Positions 52,439 to 61,820 of a stretch of 64,000 nt of DNA are shown here, one piece after another (position 1 is the stretch's first letter; the number at the start of each line of letters is the position of its first letter). The stretch is from the NCBI GenBank assembly GCA_002412765.1, contig DHVR01000003.1:113449-177448 (forward strand), read 5' to 3'. The stretch is from Leptolinea sp. UBA5203 (GTDB lineage: Bacteria; Chloroflexota; Anaerolineae; Anaerolineales; Anaerolineaceae). Both the position numbers and the translations under genes were made by a program. Below the pieces are notes generated by a model. It searched no databases. It had not been told where the DNA came from and was given only the letters and a program-made list of their open reading frames with translations.

Positions 52439-53674
52439 TTAGCCAAGTGAATCATATGAAATATTTTGGTCCAAGTGAATGACCACATTGTGCAACACTT
52501 CCAGACAAGCCTGTACAGCCAGTGGTTCGATCGCTTCAGGCAGGTCCTGCATGGTGTGATAAACCATACCACTGCGAATCAGATCAGTCGGCATGGCAAG
52601 CAGGGTGGTGCAATGAACGCCAATTTTTGCCAATTCAGCAGCATCGGTGGAACCCCCTCCGAATTTCATGGTCGAGAGTTGAGCGGGATATCCAGCTTGA
52701 TGGGCTGTCTGTAAGCAGAGGCTTGCCAGGGTTTTATCCAGTTTTACGGTGTGGTTTAAATCCGAGATTAAAAATTTTAACTCTGATACCTTGTAGATAC
52801 TGTCCATATTGAGCAGGTAAGTTGGCAGGCAGGTTAATTCCCGAAGATGGTTTTCAGCAAAAGATCGTGCTCCACGCAAACCAGCTTCTTCGGCATCGAA
52901 GGATACAAATTTTAGGCGAGTATGCTGAAGGGAGCTTATACCGGAATCCGCTGCAAAGAATTTGGCAAATTCCACCAGCATGGCGGAAGAAATCAAATTA
53001 TCCCCTGCGCCTGGGGTTCCCTTTGTACCTACCATGAAGAATTTGGTACCAGCGACGGGAATACTGAGCAGCCAAAAGAGCTGCAATCCAATAGCTATTT
53101 CAGGCGTTTTTCCGGTCGTCCACTCTATTCCCAACCAAAGCAGAGCAGCGACCAAACCGGTCATAATAGCGATATCCGGAAGAATAATTTTTAAGCCATA
53201 GAATCGTTGATGGCTGCGCAGCATGCGCATTTCATAGGCACTGTCATGATGTCCGCTGAGCAGAATTTGCTGCTCAACTCGCTTTATAGGCTCAAGGGAT
53301 GCAATGACATTGGCACATGTGCGCTTGGGAAATAAAAAACCGAAATATTCCTTGTAATATCCGAACTGTAAAAAGCCATACACAATCGTTAACAAGATAC
53401 CGAGGGCAGCGATTTGGATATGACCCAGAAGGGCGACCAGACTAAAGAGAATATATAAAGTTGGTTCAATGAGAAAGAAACCATTGAAGACACCTGGCCG
53501 GGTAGTAAAGTGTTCCAAATCAGCTTTGCCGCATACGTTGGCTAAACGGTCCCGCAAATGGGAGGCAGCTTGAAGACAATTCTTCGTGCCAGCCAAACGC
53601 GGGCCGTAGGCAGTGATTAATTGATGAGTATATGCGAGAGCACTATTGGCTGCTTGCTGAAAGGAGAGCTTCAT
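52439..53674 (-). CDS. Membrane-associated M28 family peptidase
   Basis: 411 residues from ATG 53674, preceded by AAGGA; the frame is open to TTG 53701. An N-terminal cytoplasmic or external segment is followed by two helix pairs (about 70-105 and 160-200), then the M28 metal ligands: SGHHDSAYEM (first His/Asp), GAGDNLISSA, FDAEEAGLRGARS and FGGGSTDAAELAKIG with the last ligand near HCTTL. These are aminopeptidase-like zinc enzymes. The position of ligands on both sides of the helices is unusual. A 14-bp perfect palindrome ATTGATCGATCAAT lies upstream at 53733-53746. Confidence 0.78.
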   Translation of the reverse strand: MKLSFQQAANSALAYTHQLITAYGPRLAGTKNCLQAASHLRDRLANVCGKADLEHFTTRPGVFNGFFLIEPTLYILFSLVALLGHIQIAALGILLTIVYGFLQFGYYKEYFGFLFPKRTCANVIASLEPIKRVEQQILLSGHHDSAYEMRMLRSHQRFYGLKIILPDIAIMTGLVAALLWLGIEWTTGKTPEIAIGLQLFWLLSIPVAGTKFFMVGTKGTPGAGDNLISSAMLVEFAKFFAADSGISSLQHTRLKFVSFDAEEAGLRGARSFAENHLRELTCLPTYLLNMDSIYKVSELKFLISDLNHTVKLDKTLASLCLQTAHQAGYPAQLSTMKFGGGSTDAAELAKIGVHCTTLLAMPTDLIRSGMVYHTMQDLPEAIEPLAVQACLEVLHNVVIHLDQNISYDSLG

Positions 53675-53845
53675 GGTGGTGGATTCCTTGGGTAAACTCA
53701 AAGAATTCTACTCGTGCTTGTCTGATAAATCAATTGATCGATCAATAATCGTAATTATTCAAAATCCTTTTTTGGGATATCTTCTCTAGAATGGAAAAGT
53801 TTACGAATCCGAAAATACTATTTCATTTGTTATGCATCAATTCCC

Positions 53846-53873
53846 TTGACAAATATTTATTTTTGTATAGAAT
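53846..53873 (+). promoter_or_regulatory. pyr operon promoter
   Basis: TTGACA at 53846-53851, 16-bp spacer, TAGAAT at 53868-53873. It lies about 140 bp before pyrF, leaving a long leader. Confidence 0.75.
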
Positions 53874-53905
53874 TGTCTGGACATGAGATATTTGACTGAC
53901 ACCCA

Positions 53906-54007
53906 ATGCCCCCAACAAATCCAGGATTTCCACTATCCTGCCATTGTCGTTTCAAAAAGAGCCGTTCTTGGCTCTTTTTTTTTGTCCCAATTTCGCAACA
54001 TAGGTAA
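53906..54007 (+). CDS. Candidate pyr leader peptide (33 aa)
   Basis: ATG 53906 opens 33 codons and stops 6 bp before the pyrF start. The frame runs through the terminator hairpin, whose T-tract encodes three Phe. That is similar in arrangement to the pyrBI leader of E. coli, where translation and UTP-dependent pausing decide termination. There is no strong ribosome site before the ATG, so translation is unproved. Confidence 0.35.
   Translation: MPPTNPGFPLSCHCRFKKSRSWLFFFVPISQHR
53954..53983 (+). terminator. Attenuator terminator in pyr leader
   Basis: AAAAAGAGCC/GGCTCTTTTT hairpin with a GTTCTT loop and T9, lying between promoter and pyrF, 30 bp before the start codon. As a terminator upstream of a coding region it implies regulated readthrough. 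Confidence 0.8.
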
Positions 54008-54013
54008 GGTACC

Positions 54014-55447
54014 ATGAAATCATTTTTTGAAGTTCTTGAGGATCGTGCCAAACAAATTGACTCCATCCTTTGTATCGGGCTGGATCCACATCCGGATGAA
54101 ATTTCCGAAAAAAGTCGGAAAGGACTGGTCGAATTCTGTCAGCGGATGATTGAATCCACGACCCAGGTTGCAGCGGCGTATAAACCCAATATGGCTTTCT
54201 TTGAAATGTTGGGCGCGGAGGGTTGGCTGGCATTGCAGGATGTGTTGGCCTTGATCCCCGATGAGATTCCCGTCATCCTGGATGCAAAACGCGGTGACAT
54301 CGCATCCACTGCTCAGGGCTATGCCCATGAAGCTTTTGCACTTCTAGGAGCGGATGCCATTACTTTGAACCCGCTATTGGGGGAAGACTCCATTGCGCCC
54401 TTCCTGGCATATCGAGAAAAAGGCGCTTTTGTTTTGTGTAAAACTTCCAATCCGGGTGCGGATGATTTTCAGAACTTAACCACGCAATATGAAGGAAAAT
54501 GGATCCCCCTTTATGAACAAATCGCCCGCAAGGTAGAGCGCTGGAACACCACCCATCAGCTCGGGCTGGTGATCGGAGCCACGCAGGTGCCGGCTCTGCA
54601 GCGGATTCGTCAGATTGCTCCCAGCATGTGGTTTCTGGTACCGGGGGTTGGCGCTCAGGGCGGGGATTTGGAAGAAGCCTTAGAAGCCGGTCTGAGGGCT
54701 GATGGCCTGGGGGTGCTGCTGCCAGTCTCCCGTGGAATTTCCAAAGCGGATGACCCGAAATTGGCTGCCGATATGCTATCTGACGAGATCAATCGCATTC
54801 GCCGGCAAGTTATCAGCGACAATGGCAAACCAAACCGGATATCTGTCGAGAAAACGCTGCTTGAGCAAATTGGGGATCAATTGCTAACTACGGGGTGTGT
54901 GAAATTTGGGGATTTCACCTTGAAATCGGGATTGCACTCTCCCATCTATTTGGATTTGCGCCGGCTGATTTCCTACCCCGATTTGATGAACAAAGTCTGT
55001 GATGCCTACACCGAAGTCATCCGATCCCTGACCTTTAATCGAATTACCGGGCTGCCTTATGCGGCTTTGCCCCTGGCTACTTTGATCAGTCAAAAGGGCG
55101 GCTGGCCGATGATTTATCCACGAAAAGAGATCAAAGAGTATGGCACCAAAGCCAGTATTGAAGGCGACTATCAATCGGGTGAACAAATTGTGATTATTGA
55201 TGATCTGGCCACCACCGGCGGATCAAAATTTGAGGCCATCGATAAACTTCGTGAAGCCGGATTAGTGGTAAAAGATGTAGTCGTTCTGATTGATCGGCAA
55301 AGCGGCGCTGCTGAAGCGCTGGCAGAACAAGGCTATCAATTACATGCGGTGCTGCAATTTTCTGATTTGCTGCACTATTGGCAGGATTCAGGTCAGGTTC
55401 CCGCTGATCAAATTCAAGCTGTATTCAAGTTTCTGGAGACCCACTAA
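54014..55447 (+). CDS. pyrFE: Orotidine 5'-phosphate decarboxylase/orotate phosphoribosyltransferase fusion
   Basis: 477 residues. The first half (about 1-270) is OMP decarboxylase with LDAKRGDIASTAQGYA (catalytic Lys/Asp). The second half (about 285-477) is OPRT with YPRKEIKEYGTKASIEG and the PRPP motif IVIIDDLATTGGSK. It converts orotate to UMP in two steps on one protein. The domain order is opposite to animal UMPS, but the same decarboxylase-first order is known in some bacteria and trypanosomatids. It is followed one base later by pyrD. Confidence 0.94.
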   Translation: MKSFFEVLEDRAKQIDSILCIGLDPHPDEISEKSRKGLVEFCQRMIESTTQVAAAYKPNMAFFEMLGAEGWLALQDVLALIPDEIPVILDAKRGDIASTAQGYAHEAFALLGADAITLNPLLGEDSIAPFLAYREKGAFVLCKTSNPGADDFQNLTTQYEGKWIPLYEQIARKVERWNTTHQLGLVIGATQVPALQRIRQIAPSMWFLVPGVGAQGGDLEEALEAGLRADGLGVLLPVSRGISKADDPKLAADMLSDEINRIRRQVISDNGKPNRISVEKTLLEQIGDQLLTTGCVKFGDFTLKSGLHSPIYLDLRRLISYPDLMNKVCDAYTEVIRSLTFNRITGLPYAALPLATLISQKGGWPMIYPRKEIKEYGTKASIEGDYQSGEQIVIIDDLATTGGSKFEAIDKLREAGLVVKDVVVLIDRQSGAAEALAEQGYQLHAVLQFSDLLHYWQDSGQVPADQIQAVFKFLETH

Positions 55448-55448
55448 T

Positions 55449-56480
55449 ATGTACCCACTCTATCGACCAATTGTATTTTTACTCAGTCCAGAGTCCGCCC
55501 ATCATTTAACTGTCACAATGCTGAAACTCGCAGGCAATCTGGCACCGACGCGTGCCTTGATTAAGGCATTGTATTATCCGAAAGTGAACGGCCCAGCGAT
55601 TGATCTTCTGGGCCTTCATTTTGCCAATCCGATCGGTATGGCGGCTGGATATGATAAGGATGGAGAAGGTTGGCGCGGACTGGCCGCTCTGGGATTTGGT
55701 CATATTGAGTTGGGTACCGTCACCGTCAATCCGCAGGACGGAAACGCCAAACCGCGCATCTTCCGCATCCCTGAAGAACGAGCGGTGATTAATCGCTGCG
55801 GGTTTCCCAATTACGGCGCTGAGTACATGCTCAAACGCATGAATGGCAAACGTCCCAAGGACCTGGTTCTGGGGGTCAGTATTGGGAAGAACAAAACCAC
55901 ACCCCTGGAAAATGCCGAAGATGATTATTTGAAATTGATCGATCTGTTTGCGGAGAAATCCGATTATCTGGCGGTGAATGTCAGCTCCCCTAATACTCCT
56001 GGGCTGCGCGAACTGCAAGAGAAGGGACGTTTTGATCGTTTGTTACGGGCTGTGGCCGCGAAAAAGGCGGAAGTCTCCCAGAAATATCAGAAGAATATGC
56101 CCATTGTGGTAAAACTGGCACCTGAACTGAACGATGATGAATTGGACGAATGTCTGGATGTAATTTTGGACACCGGTTTGGATGGGGTGATCATCAGCAA
56201 CACCAGCTTAAATCGCCATGGATTGAAATCCCCTAAAGCGAGTGAGTTTGGCGGATTGTCCGGTGTGCCGATCATGGCGCACAGCACACAATTGATCCGC
56301 AATGTTGCCCGCCGTACGGAAGGCAAACTGCCGATTATTGCCAGCGGCGGGGTGATGAATGTTGCCGATGCCCAGGAAAAACTGGACGCTGGCGCAAAAT
56401 TGGTCCAGCTCTATACTGGCATGATTTTTGAAGGTCCCGAATTACCGGGAAAGATTATCCGTTCAGGATTGCGATACTAG
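55449..56480 (+). CDS. pyrD: Dihydroorotate dehydrogenase, class 2
   Basis: 343 residues from ATG 55449, one base after the pyrFE stop; the frame is open further upstream inside pyrFE. The membrane-associating N-terminus (about 1-40) and the motifs GFPNYGAEYML, VNVSSPNTPGLREL (catalytic Ser) and IIASGGVMN (FMN phosphate) mark class 2 quinone-dependent enzymes. It oxidises dihydroorotate using quinone and feeds the adjacent OPRT domain. Confidence 0.94.
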   Translation: MYPLYRPIVFLLSPESAHHLTVTMLKLAGNLAPTRALIKALYYPKVNGPAIDLLGLHFANPIGMAAGYDKDGEGWRGLAALGFGHIELGTVTVNPQDGNAKPRIFRIPEERAVINRCGFPNYGAEYMLKRMNGKRPKDLVLGVSIGKNKTTPLENAEDDYLKLIDLFAEKSDYLAVNVSSPNTPGLRELQEKGRFDRLLRAVAAKKAEVSQKYQKNMPIVVKLAPELNDDELDECLDVILDTGLDGVIISNTSLNRHGLKSPKASEFGGLSGVPIMAHSTQLIRNVARRTEGKLPIIASGGVMNVADAQEKLDAGAKLVQLYTGMIFEGPELPGKIIRSGLRY

Positions 56481-56521
56481 ACTTACAAAGCCATTATCGT
56501 AAGAATGTACCGGCAGCCCGT

Positions 56522-57685
56522 TCAGGACCGCCGGTTTTTCATAAGTTGGATCAAAGCGTCCAGCAGGGCTTTCACATCCGACCAGGGATTGTATTCCTGA
56601 ATGGATATCCTTGCGTATAGCTGTTGATTCCAGACATAAACCGGAACTTCGATTTTGTAGGTATCGTACAGGCTATCTTTTGTTTTTTGAGCTTCCCAGG
56701 TATTGGGTAAGGCAAAGCTGGCCAATTGACCGTACCAAAAGTCGCCGCCCTGATACAGGCTGGCCAATCCGGTGATGGATTGGATGGCCTGCAGGGCTTT
56801 GTTGGTCATCTCATGGCAGCGCTGGCGTACATCCGGCCAGTGATGCTGAGCTTGATACTCAATGGCCGTGGGAACCGTAAGGAAAGCAGCCAGATCGCGG
56901 GTGCCGAGGTATTCGTTGTAATCCACCAGAGTGGAGGTACCGGGCAAGACGCTTTGCCAGCCGAAACTGACCACCAAAGGTTCAATCAGGGCATGGGAGT
57001 CTTTACGGGCATACAGGAAGGCGGAGCCTTTAGGGGAACAAACCCATTTGTGGAAATTGCCGGTGTAAAAATCACAGCCTACATCGGTCAGATCCAAATC
57101 AATGTGTCCAGGAACATGAGCCCCATCAATCAGCGTCAGGATACCGGCGGCCCGGGCGCGCTGGCAGATTTCCTTGATCGGGAAGATGGCGGCAGTTTCA
57201 GAGGTGATGTGACTGAGGAAAATCACTTTGGTTTGGGGGGTGACGCCGGCCCAGAATTCCTCCAACAATTTTTCATGGCTGGTGAAAGGGGTGCTGATGG
57301 GCTGGACTTTGTAGGTGAAGCCGGCCTTTCCTGCCAGAAATTGCCAGGTGCGGTTGGTGGCGCCGTATTCGTGATTGCTGGTGAGGACTTCATCCCCGGC
57401 TTTCAGGTCCAGGCTGCGGGCGATGACGTTGACGCCATAAGTCGAATTGGTTACATAGACGACTTCATCCGCCTGACAGTGAAGGTACTTTGCCATGACT
57501 TCTCTGGCATCCGCGAGAAGTTGAGGCGCTTTTCGGGCGATAAACAGAACCGGTTGTTTTTCCAGCTCGCGCTGCCATTGTTGGTAGGTTTCAAAGACCA
57601 GATTGGGAACGGCTCCAAACGATCCATGATTGAGGAAGGTGATTTCAGGATTGAGTTGGTAGCCGACATATTTGCTTGAATTCAT
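56522..57685 (-). CDS. Class V-type PLP aminotransferase, isopenicillin N epimerase-like
   Basis: 387 residues. FLNHGSFGAVP begins the fold, VYVTNSTYGVNVIARSL gives the cofactor loop and TGNFHKWVCSPKGSAFLY carries the PLP lysine (about 224). The CefD-like group covers epimerases, desulfurases and lyases, so the reaction cannot be named from sequence alone. It is an independent gene, convergent with pyrD. Confidence 0.88.
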   Translation of the reverse strand: MNSSKYVGYQLNPEITFLNHGSFGAVPNLVFETYQQWQRELEKQPVLFIARKAPQLLADAREVMAKYLHCQADEVVYVTNSTYGVNVIARSLDLKAGDEVLTSNHEYGATNRTWQFLAGKAGFTYKVQPISTPFTSHEKLLEEFWAGVTPQTKVIFLSHITSETAAIFPIKEICQRARAAGILTLIDGAHVPGHIDLDLTDVGCDFYTGNFHKWVCSPKGSAFLYARKDSHALIEPLVVSFGWQSVLPGTSTLVDYNEYLGTRDLAAFLTVPTAIEYQAQHHWPDVRQRCHEMTNKALQAIQSITGLASLYQGGDFWYGQLASFALPNTWEAQKTKDSLYDTYKIEVPVYVWNQQLYARISIQEYNPWSDVKALLDALIQLMKNRRS

Positions 57686-57887
57686 GGGATGCGTACCTCA
57701 CGTGCTGGAATGGGAAATCAGGATAGATTCTAATCCCAAGCGATGGATTGTGCCATCTTTTAGTCTGAGAAGGATTGGGTTAGGGATGGAATAAGGAAAG
57801 GGAAGTTTGAAAAAGTTGGGGTTAATATATGGTTATTGAAAATCCATGGTTATTTTGAGGGATATAGTAAATTTTGATTCATAGGTG

Positions 57888-57950
57888 AGGGCAAAGCATC
57901 CTGGGATAAACGTCTACTTAATCAATCGCGTTATCCCAGGATGCTTTACC
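57888..57950. repeat. 17-bp-arm inverted repeat upstream of HAD stop
   Basis: AAAGCATCCTGGGATAA and its exact complement stand 21 nt apart, flanked by GGG/CCC that extend the stem. It is 1-2 bp from the stop of the HAD gene. It has no T-run, so it is more like a dispersed palindrome than a terminator. The rest of 57686-57887 shows no gene. Confidence 0.6.
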
Positions 57951-57951
57951 C

Positions 57952-58572
57952 CTACGCTGGATGATCACCCAATTCCTTGGAGATATACTTTTTGATTTTC
58001 TTCTCAAATGATTCAAACCCGTTGTAGATTTCTGCATGCCAGCCTAACTCTAGGGCTGCTTGTACGTTTGTTTCGGAATCATCCCAAAATAGGATGGATT
58101 CTTTTTTCAGGTTGAGCGAGTTTTCGATAAACTCAAAATATTCGGGATCCGGTTTTTGGCAGCCCATTTCACAGGAAAAAAACAGCCGGTCGAATAAGTC
58201 ATGAAAGCCCATACTGGTTTTCATGTAGCCGGCTCGATTGCGTTCCTGGTTGGATGCGAGACAGCAGAGGAATCCAGATTTACGCAGGTTTTGAATGACA
58301 GAGATCAAACGAGCATCAATAACATGGTCTTTCTGCAGCCAGGTATCGATAAAATCCTCGACAGAACCTTTCCACTGCCATTTATTTAAATATGGGGGTA
58401 AAACTGCTTTGAGATCTGCTTTGCCAACCAGACAATCGTTAAAGATGCCATCAAAGAAGGGTTGGGTCATAGCTGGTGATATGCCATGCTCTTCATTAAG
58501 GTATTTCGAGAACTGCATTTGTGGATAAACCACAACGCCGTCTGCGTCAAAACATATTGCCTTGATATTCAC
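57952..58572 (-). CDS. HAD-superfamily hydrolase
   Basis: 206 residues. The nucleophile motif is CFDADGVVVYP (Asp 9, Asp 11), motif II is LASNQE, and the motif III lysine and motif IV aspartates are GCQKPDPEYF and LFWDDSETNV. The cap is helical (C1 type). It hydrolyses a phosphate ester of unknown identity. It lies 100 bp downstream of the CPBP gene on the same strand. Confidence 0.88.
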   Translation of the reverse strand: MNIKAICFDADGVVVYPQMQFSKYLNEEHGISPAMTQPFFDGIFNDCLVGKADLKAVLPPYLNKWQWKGSVEDFIDTWLQKDHVIDARLISVIQNLRKSGFLCCLASNQERNRAGYMKTSMGFHDLFDRLFFSCEMGCQKPDPEYFEFIENSLNLKKESILFWDDSETNVQAALELGWHAEIYNGFESFEKKIKKYISKELGDHPA

Positions 58573-58679
58573 AATATTGGTTCCTTTACGCGTGTTCTTA
58601 AAACCAAGTGTTCCAATAAGAAATCCGATACAATGGGTGTGTCAATAATCCACTTATCGCAAATTGAAAAACGGGTATT

Positions 58680-59336
58680 TCACCACAGCCCAAAGATTGG
58701 TCCCGTAAAATAGAAAACGATGACCCCGATGGAATTGTAAAAACCGTGGGCCAGAATGGATGCCCACAGATTATTGTCAAACTTGTATTTCAACCAACTG
58801 AAGAACAGCGCGTCAATGGTCGTAACGACTACGCCAATCAGACCTTGCTCGGTATGGGCCAGCCCGAACAACAGGCTGGAAATTCCAACTGTTAACAAAA
58901 TACCGGGAAGGGTGGTCCCAAATAAATTTGTGAGCAATTTCTGTAGATACCCGCGGTAAACCATTTCTTCCCCTAAAGCGGCTAATGTCCAGGAAATAAC
59001 TAAAAGCATAACCAGTTGCTCCAAGTTACCCTGGAGATGTGCAAACCCACTGTAATCGATCGTTGTACCGGTCAAGCGGTTCAAAATCGGCATGACCACG
59101 CCGACATCAAACAATTGCAGGAAAAAAACACCGACAATGGCAAAGCCAACCATGCGAAGCCAGGATTTGGGGCGTTTGAATGCGAGCGTGCGGATGTGTT
59201 CGCGGCGAATGAGCAGCGACACGAAAATCAGAACCAAAATGACCAGGGTTGGAACGAAAAGGTCAAGCAGAATGACTGTGGCTACGACGATCAGTTCAAC
59301 AACCGTAATGATTTTCCAGATGGTTTTGTTATCCAT
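58680..59336 (-). CDS. CPBP family intramembrane metalloprotease
   Basis: 218 residues with about six helices. The motifs are GEEMVYRGYLQ (about residue 121), LFGLAHTEQG and a late HGFYNSIG. It lacks the extra helices of the CPBP gene at 37.5 kb, so the two are not close copies. It is probably co-transcribed with the HAD gene. Confidence 0.85.
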   Translation of the reverse strand: MDNKTIWKIITVVELIVVATVILLDLFVPTLVILVLIFVSLLIRREHIRTLAFKRPKSWLRMVGFAIVGVFFLQLFDVGVVMPILNRLTGTTIDYSGFAHLQGNLEQLVMLLVISWTLAALGEEMVYRGYLQKLLTNLFGTTLPGILLTVGISSLLFGLAHTEQGLIGVVVTTIDALFFSWLKYKFDNNLWASILAHGFYNSIGVIVFYFTGPIFGLW

Positions 59337-59417
59337 TTTATACTCCTTACTTGAGTGTCAGCCTAAGCTTAAGAGATAATTAAAGAACCGGCCAATTATC
59401 CGGCATCTAATTTCATT

Positions 59418-59831
59418 TTATGTAAATAATTTCCCCAGATTTTCTGGCAGAGGAATTACTTTGTCATAGAGATGCTCGTCCTGCAATAACAGGTTCCATG
59501 GCGAAGCATCCGGCTCAGCTTGTTGGTTGGCATCGGACAGGCTCTTTTCGCTCGGTACAACCAGACAATCCGGCGCATAGTTCCCTTCGCAATCGCTCCA
59601 GCTTTCGCGGATAGCCCACCAATGGCAATGCTCACATTGATAGAGAACAGTAAATTCATGACATGGAATAACAGCCAGAGTGAGGATTTCATCTACCACC
59701 CTGGAAGCCGGGAGAGAAAGGACTGAAATCTCCTTCCCACAATCGGGGCAGACCCGAAGGTGCCCCGGCTGTCTGGAGATATAGCTCTGGAAATTGTATA
59801 CAATTATCTTGACCGAAGTTTTGGAATTCAT
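59418..59831 (-). CDS. Hypothetical protein with zinc-ribbon-like cysteines
   Basis: 137 residues. Two CxxC knuckles, CPDCGK (about 28) and CEHCHWW (about 66), could form a zinc ribbon around a middle hydrophobic stretch. The C-terminal third is Asp/Pro rich with the local pattern WNLLLQDEHLYDKVIPLP. A GAGG site precedes the ATG. Function is unknown. Confidence 0.55.
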   Translation of the reverse strand: MNSKTSVKIIVYNFQSYISRQPGHLRVCPDCGKEISVLSLPASRVVDEILTLAVIPCHEFTVLYQCEHCHWWAIRESWSDCEGNYAPDCLVVPSEKSLSDANQQAEPDASPWNLLLQDEHLYDKVIPLPENLGKLFT

Positions 59832-59925
59832 AAACTATACCTCGTACAAACGTGAACAAACTCCATTCAACCTTCCGCAACGGTTGTGCCATACGAATTC
59901 ACGACTGCAATACCGGGTAAATTAC

Positions 59926-60285
59926 CTAGATTTCCATCAACGATTCGCGCAGAATGTCCTTCCTGACAGACATCAGAACAACCCAATCGAGTCCATCAAC
60001 CTGGATCAAATCGTTGAGTAATTGAGTCTCTATCTCTTCCTGAATGAGAATTTCCATCCTTGCCCCGATTAATTACCTCTCATATTCCCCGTATCCATGC
60101 CAGGAAAGACGTACGTTCTCTATGGATTGGATGAATATTTCGTATTGCTGTTTACTCATGTAGGAAACCCTGACTATTTCAGCTTCCGGTTGAAGATTAT
60201 ATGCTGTTTCATTTTGACGGAGAAAATCCAATTGAGTGGAGATCTCATCGTAAAAAACTGCGAGTTTGACGGCTTGATTACCTTC
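59926..60285 (-). pseudogene. Possible remnants of small genes
   Basis: The stretch 59832-60307 contains no secure gene. A minus frame without a start codon is open from 60285 to the stop at 60073 and reads like protein (QLDFLRQNETAYNL, RLSWHGYGEYER). Fifteen bases later a 43-codon ORF starts at 60057 and stops at 59926 (MEILIQEEIETQLLNDLI). After that stop another frame remains protein-like, as if a frameshift had occurred. These could be decayed relics of a small two-gene unit. No family is recognised. Confidence 0.3.
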
Positions 60286-60307
60286 CTATACGCCCCCCCC
60301 ATGTTTT

Positions 60308-61669
60308 TCATGGAGCTACCTTCGGATTGATTTTTTGCCACGACTTTCCCCCATCAGAAGTATGGACGAGGGTATTCATTTGTTCTTGGCGCGCGATTGC
60401 CCATCCATTTTGGGTATCCACAAAACTAAACTGAGCATCCCAGGCAACGGAATTGACGTAGTGCCAGGAATGGCCGCCGTCTTTGGTGAGGTATATTTCC
60501 TGTCCAAGCAAGAGGCCATTGGCGGCATCGAAAAATAATAATGTGGGTTTTTCCGGGACAACTGCCAATTGATAAGCTTGCCAAGTCTCTCCGTTGTTTT
60601 CTGTGGCATAGAGGTAGCCAATTGTTGGTTTGGCGCTTCCAGAACAAACAACCAGCATTCTTCCTGAGGTTGCCATGGGCAGATTCAGCTCATAGGGTTC
60701 GCAAGTTGGATATTGTCTGAATAAGTCCACAGCATCCGCAGGGGGAGGCAATTCGTGCTGCTCCCAAGTCAGGCTATCACTGCTGATTTTTATATAGTGC
60801 GGGGGGTCTGGGTCGATCTGTCCCGTGGTTTGATAAGACAGCCAGCCTGTTTGGCCATCCGCTAAAGACATGCCAGTGAAGTCGTGAAAAGATGTTGGCG
60901 AATACGGATTGGTTTTTATCAGAGTCCAGGTTGCACCTCCATCCGTAGTACCAAAGAGCTGAGAGGGGGTATGATTTCCCGCGCCAATGTACCAACCGCG
61001 AATCATCAACCAGCCTGTTTGGGCATCGAAGGAAGCAAATTCAGCCCAGGTTGTAAAATCAATCCCACCACCTTCATAGAGTGCATGCATGAGAGGCTGG
61101 CTGCGCTGCCAAGTTTGGCCGGAATTCGTGGTAAACCACACGCATGTTTCGGGAAGGATCACCGGACCATCCCTGACATATTCTTGTGAGATTCTTTTTA
61201 TAGAATAAATCACCCAGGCAGTCTGAGCATCCGGAAAGCTTGCGAAGATGGAACTGTTTATCCCGGATGGGAAGGATTCGGGGGGCGTGACATCTCGCCA
61301 GGTTTGGCCGCCGTCGGCTGTTCTCAAGATATTGGAACCGCTTACTCCCCAACCCTGTGTGTTCGTTGTCATGTGAATGGAAGTGAGAGTGAGATCATCT
61401 CCGGCTCTGAAATGGGATAATGCGGGTGGGTGAGGCTGGTCAGTTTGCAGTAAGGTCAATGGGGGAGTGCTGCTGGATGTTGGTCTCACATTGCCGGTTG
61501 TTGAATTGTTCGTGAGGGTGTAGATCGGGGTTGAATTAATGAGCGGTTTTGCTGGTAGTTCAGTTGGTGTAAGGTCCCCGTGGCTGGAACCCAAATAAGG
61601 GCTGCAAGCACCAAGGAGAAGGATAAGGATAAGACTGAGAATGAGTTTGTTTTTCATATTCATAGACAT
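60308..61669 (-). CDS. Lipoprotein with BNR/Ycf48-like beta-propeller
   Basis: 453 residues. A signal peptide ends in LLLGAC and a Thr/Ser/Pro linker follows. The rest contains repeated propeller blades with the BNR-type motif S/T-x-D-G-G-x-T-W: TADGGQTW, TNSGQTW, TTDGGATW, TKDGGHSW and HTSDGGKSW. This resembles Ycf48-like or photosynthesis-assembly-like propellers. It is likely an outer-face ligand-binding protein. The 41-residue lipoprotein gene at 61821 lies upstream on the same strand. Confidence 0.75.
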   Translation of the reverse strand: MSMNMKNKLILSLILILLLGACSPYLGSSHGDLTPTELPAKPLINSTPIYTLTNNSTTGNVRPTSSSTPPLTLLQTDQPHPPALSHFRAGDDLTLTSIHMTTNTQGWGVSGSNILRTADGGQTWRDVTPPESFPSGINSSIFASFPDAQTAWVIYSIKRISQEYVRDGPVILPETCVWFTTNSGQTWQRSQPLMHALYEGGGIDFTTWAEFASFDAQTGWLMIRGWYIGAGNHTPSQLFGTTDGGATWTLIKTNPYSPTSFHDFTGMSLADGQTGWLSYQTTGQIDPDPPHYIKISSDSLTWEQHELPPPADAVDLFRQYPTCEPYELNLPMATSGRMLVVCSGSAKPTIGYLYATENNGETWQAYQLAVVPEKPTLLFFDAANGLLLGQEIYLTKDGGHSWHYVNSVAWDAQFSFVDTQNGWAIARQEQMNTLVHTSDGGKSWQKINPKVAP

Positions 61670-61820
61670 CTCGAACAGAACGAGCTCATGGTTTGCACCC
61701 GAGAGTGGGTGTGGGTTTTATCGAGGAGCAGGAAAAATGTGAAGCAAAGACTATTACTCAAAAATGGCAGCGGATCCAACCAGTCTATTGCATGTGTTGA
61801 TTCCTGGCATGTTCTTTTCT

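Noticed and set aside
55290..55448. N-terminal extension of pyrD inside pyrFE
   Set aside because: The extension is out-of-frame translation of pyrFE; the ATG 55449 matches the family start MYPLYRPIVF.
56726..57679. 317-codon open frame opposite the CefD-like gene
   Set aside because: It is the antisense frame of a well-supported PLP enzyme and has no start context or family signature.
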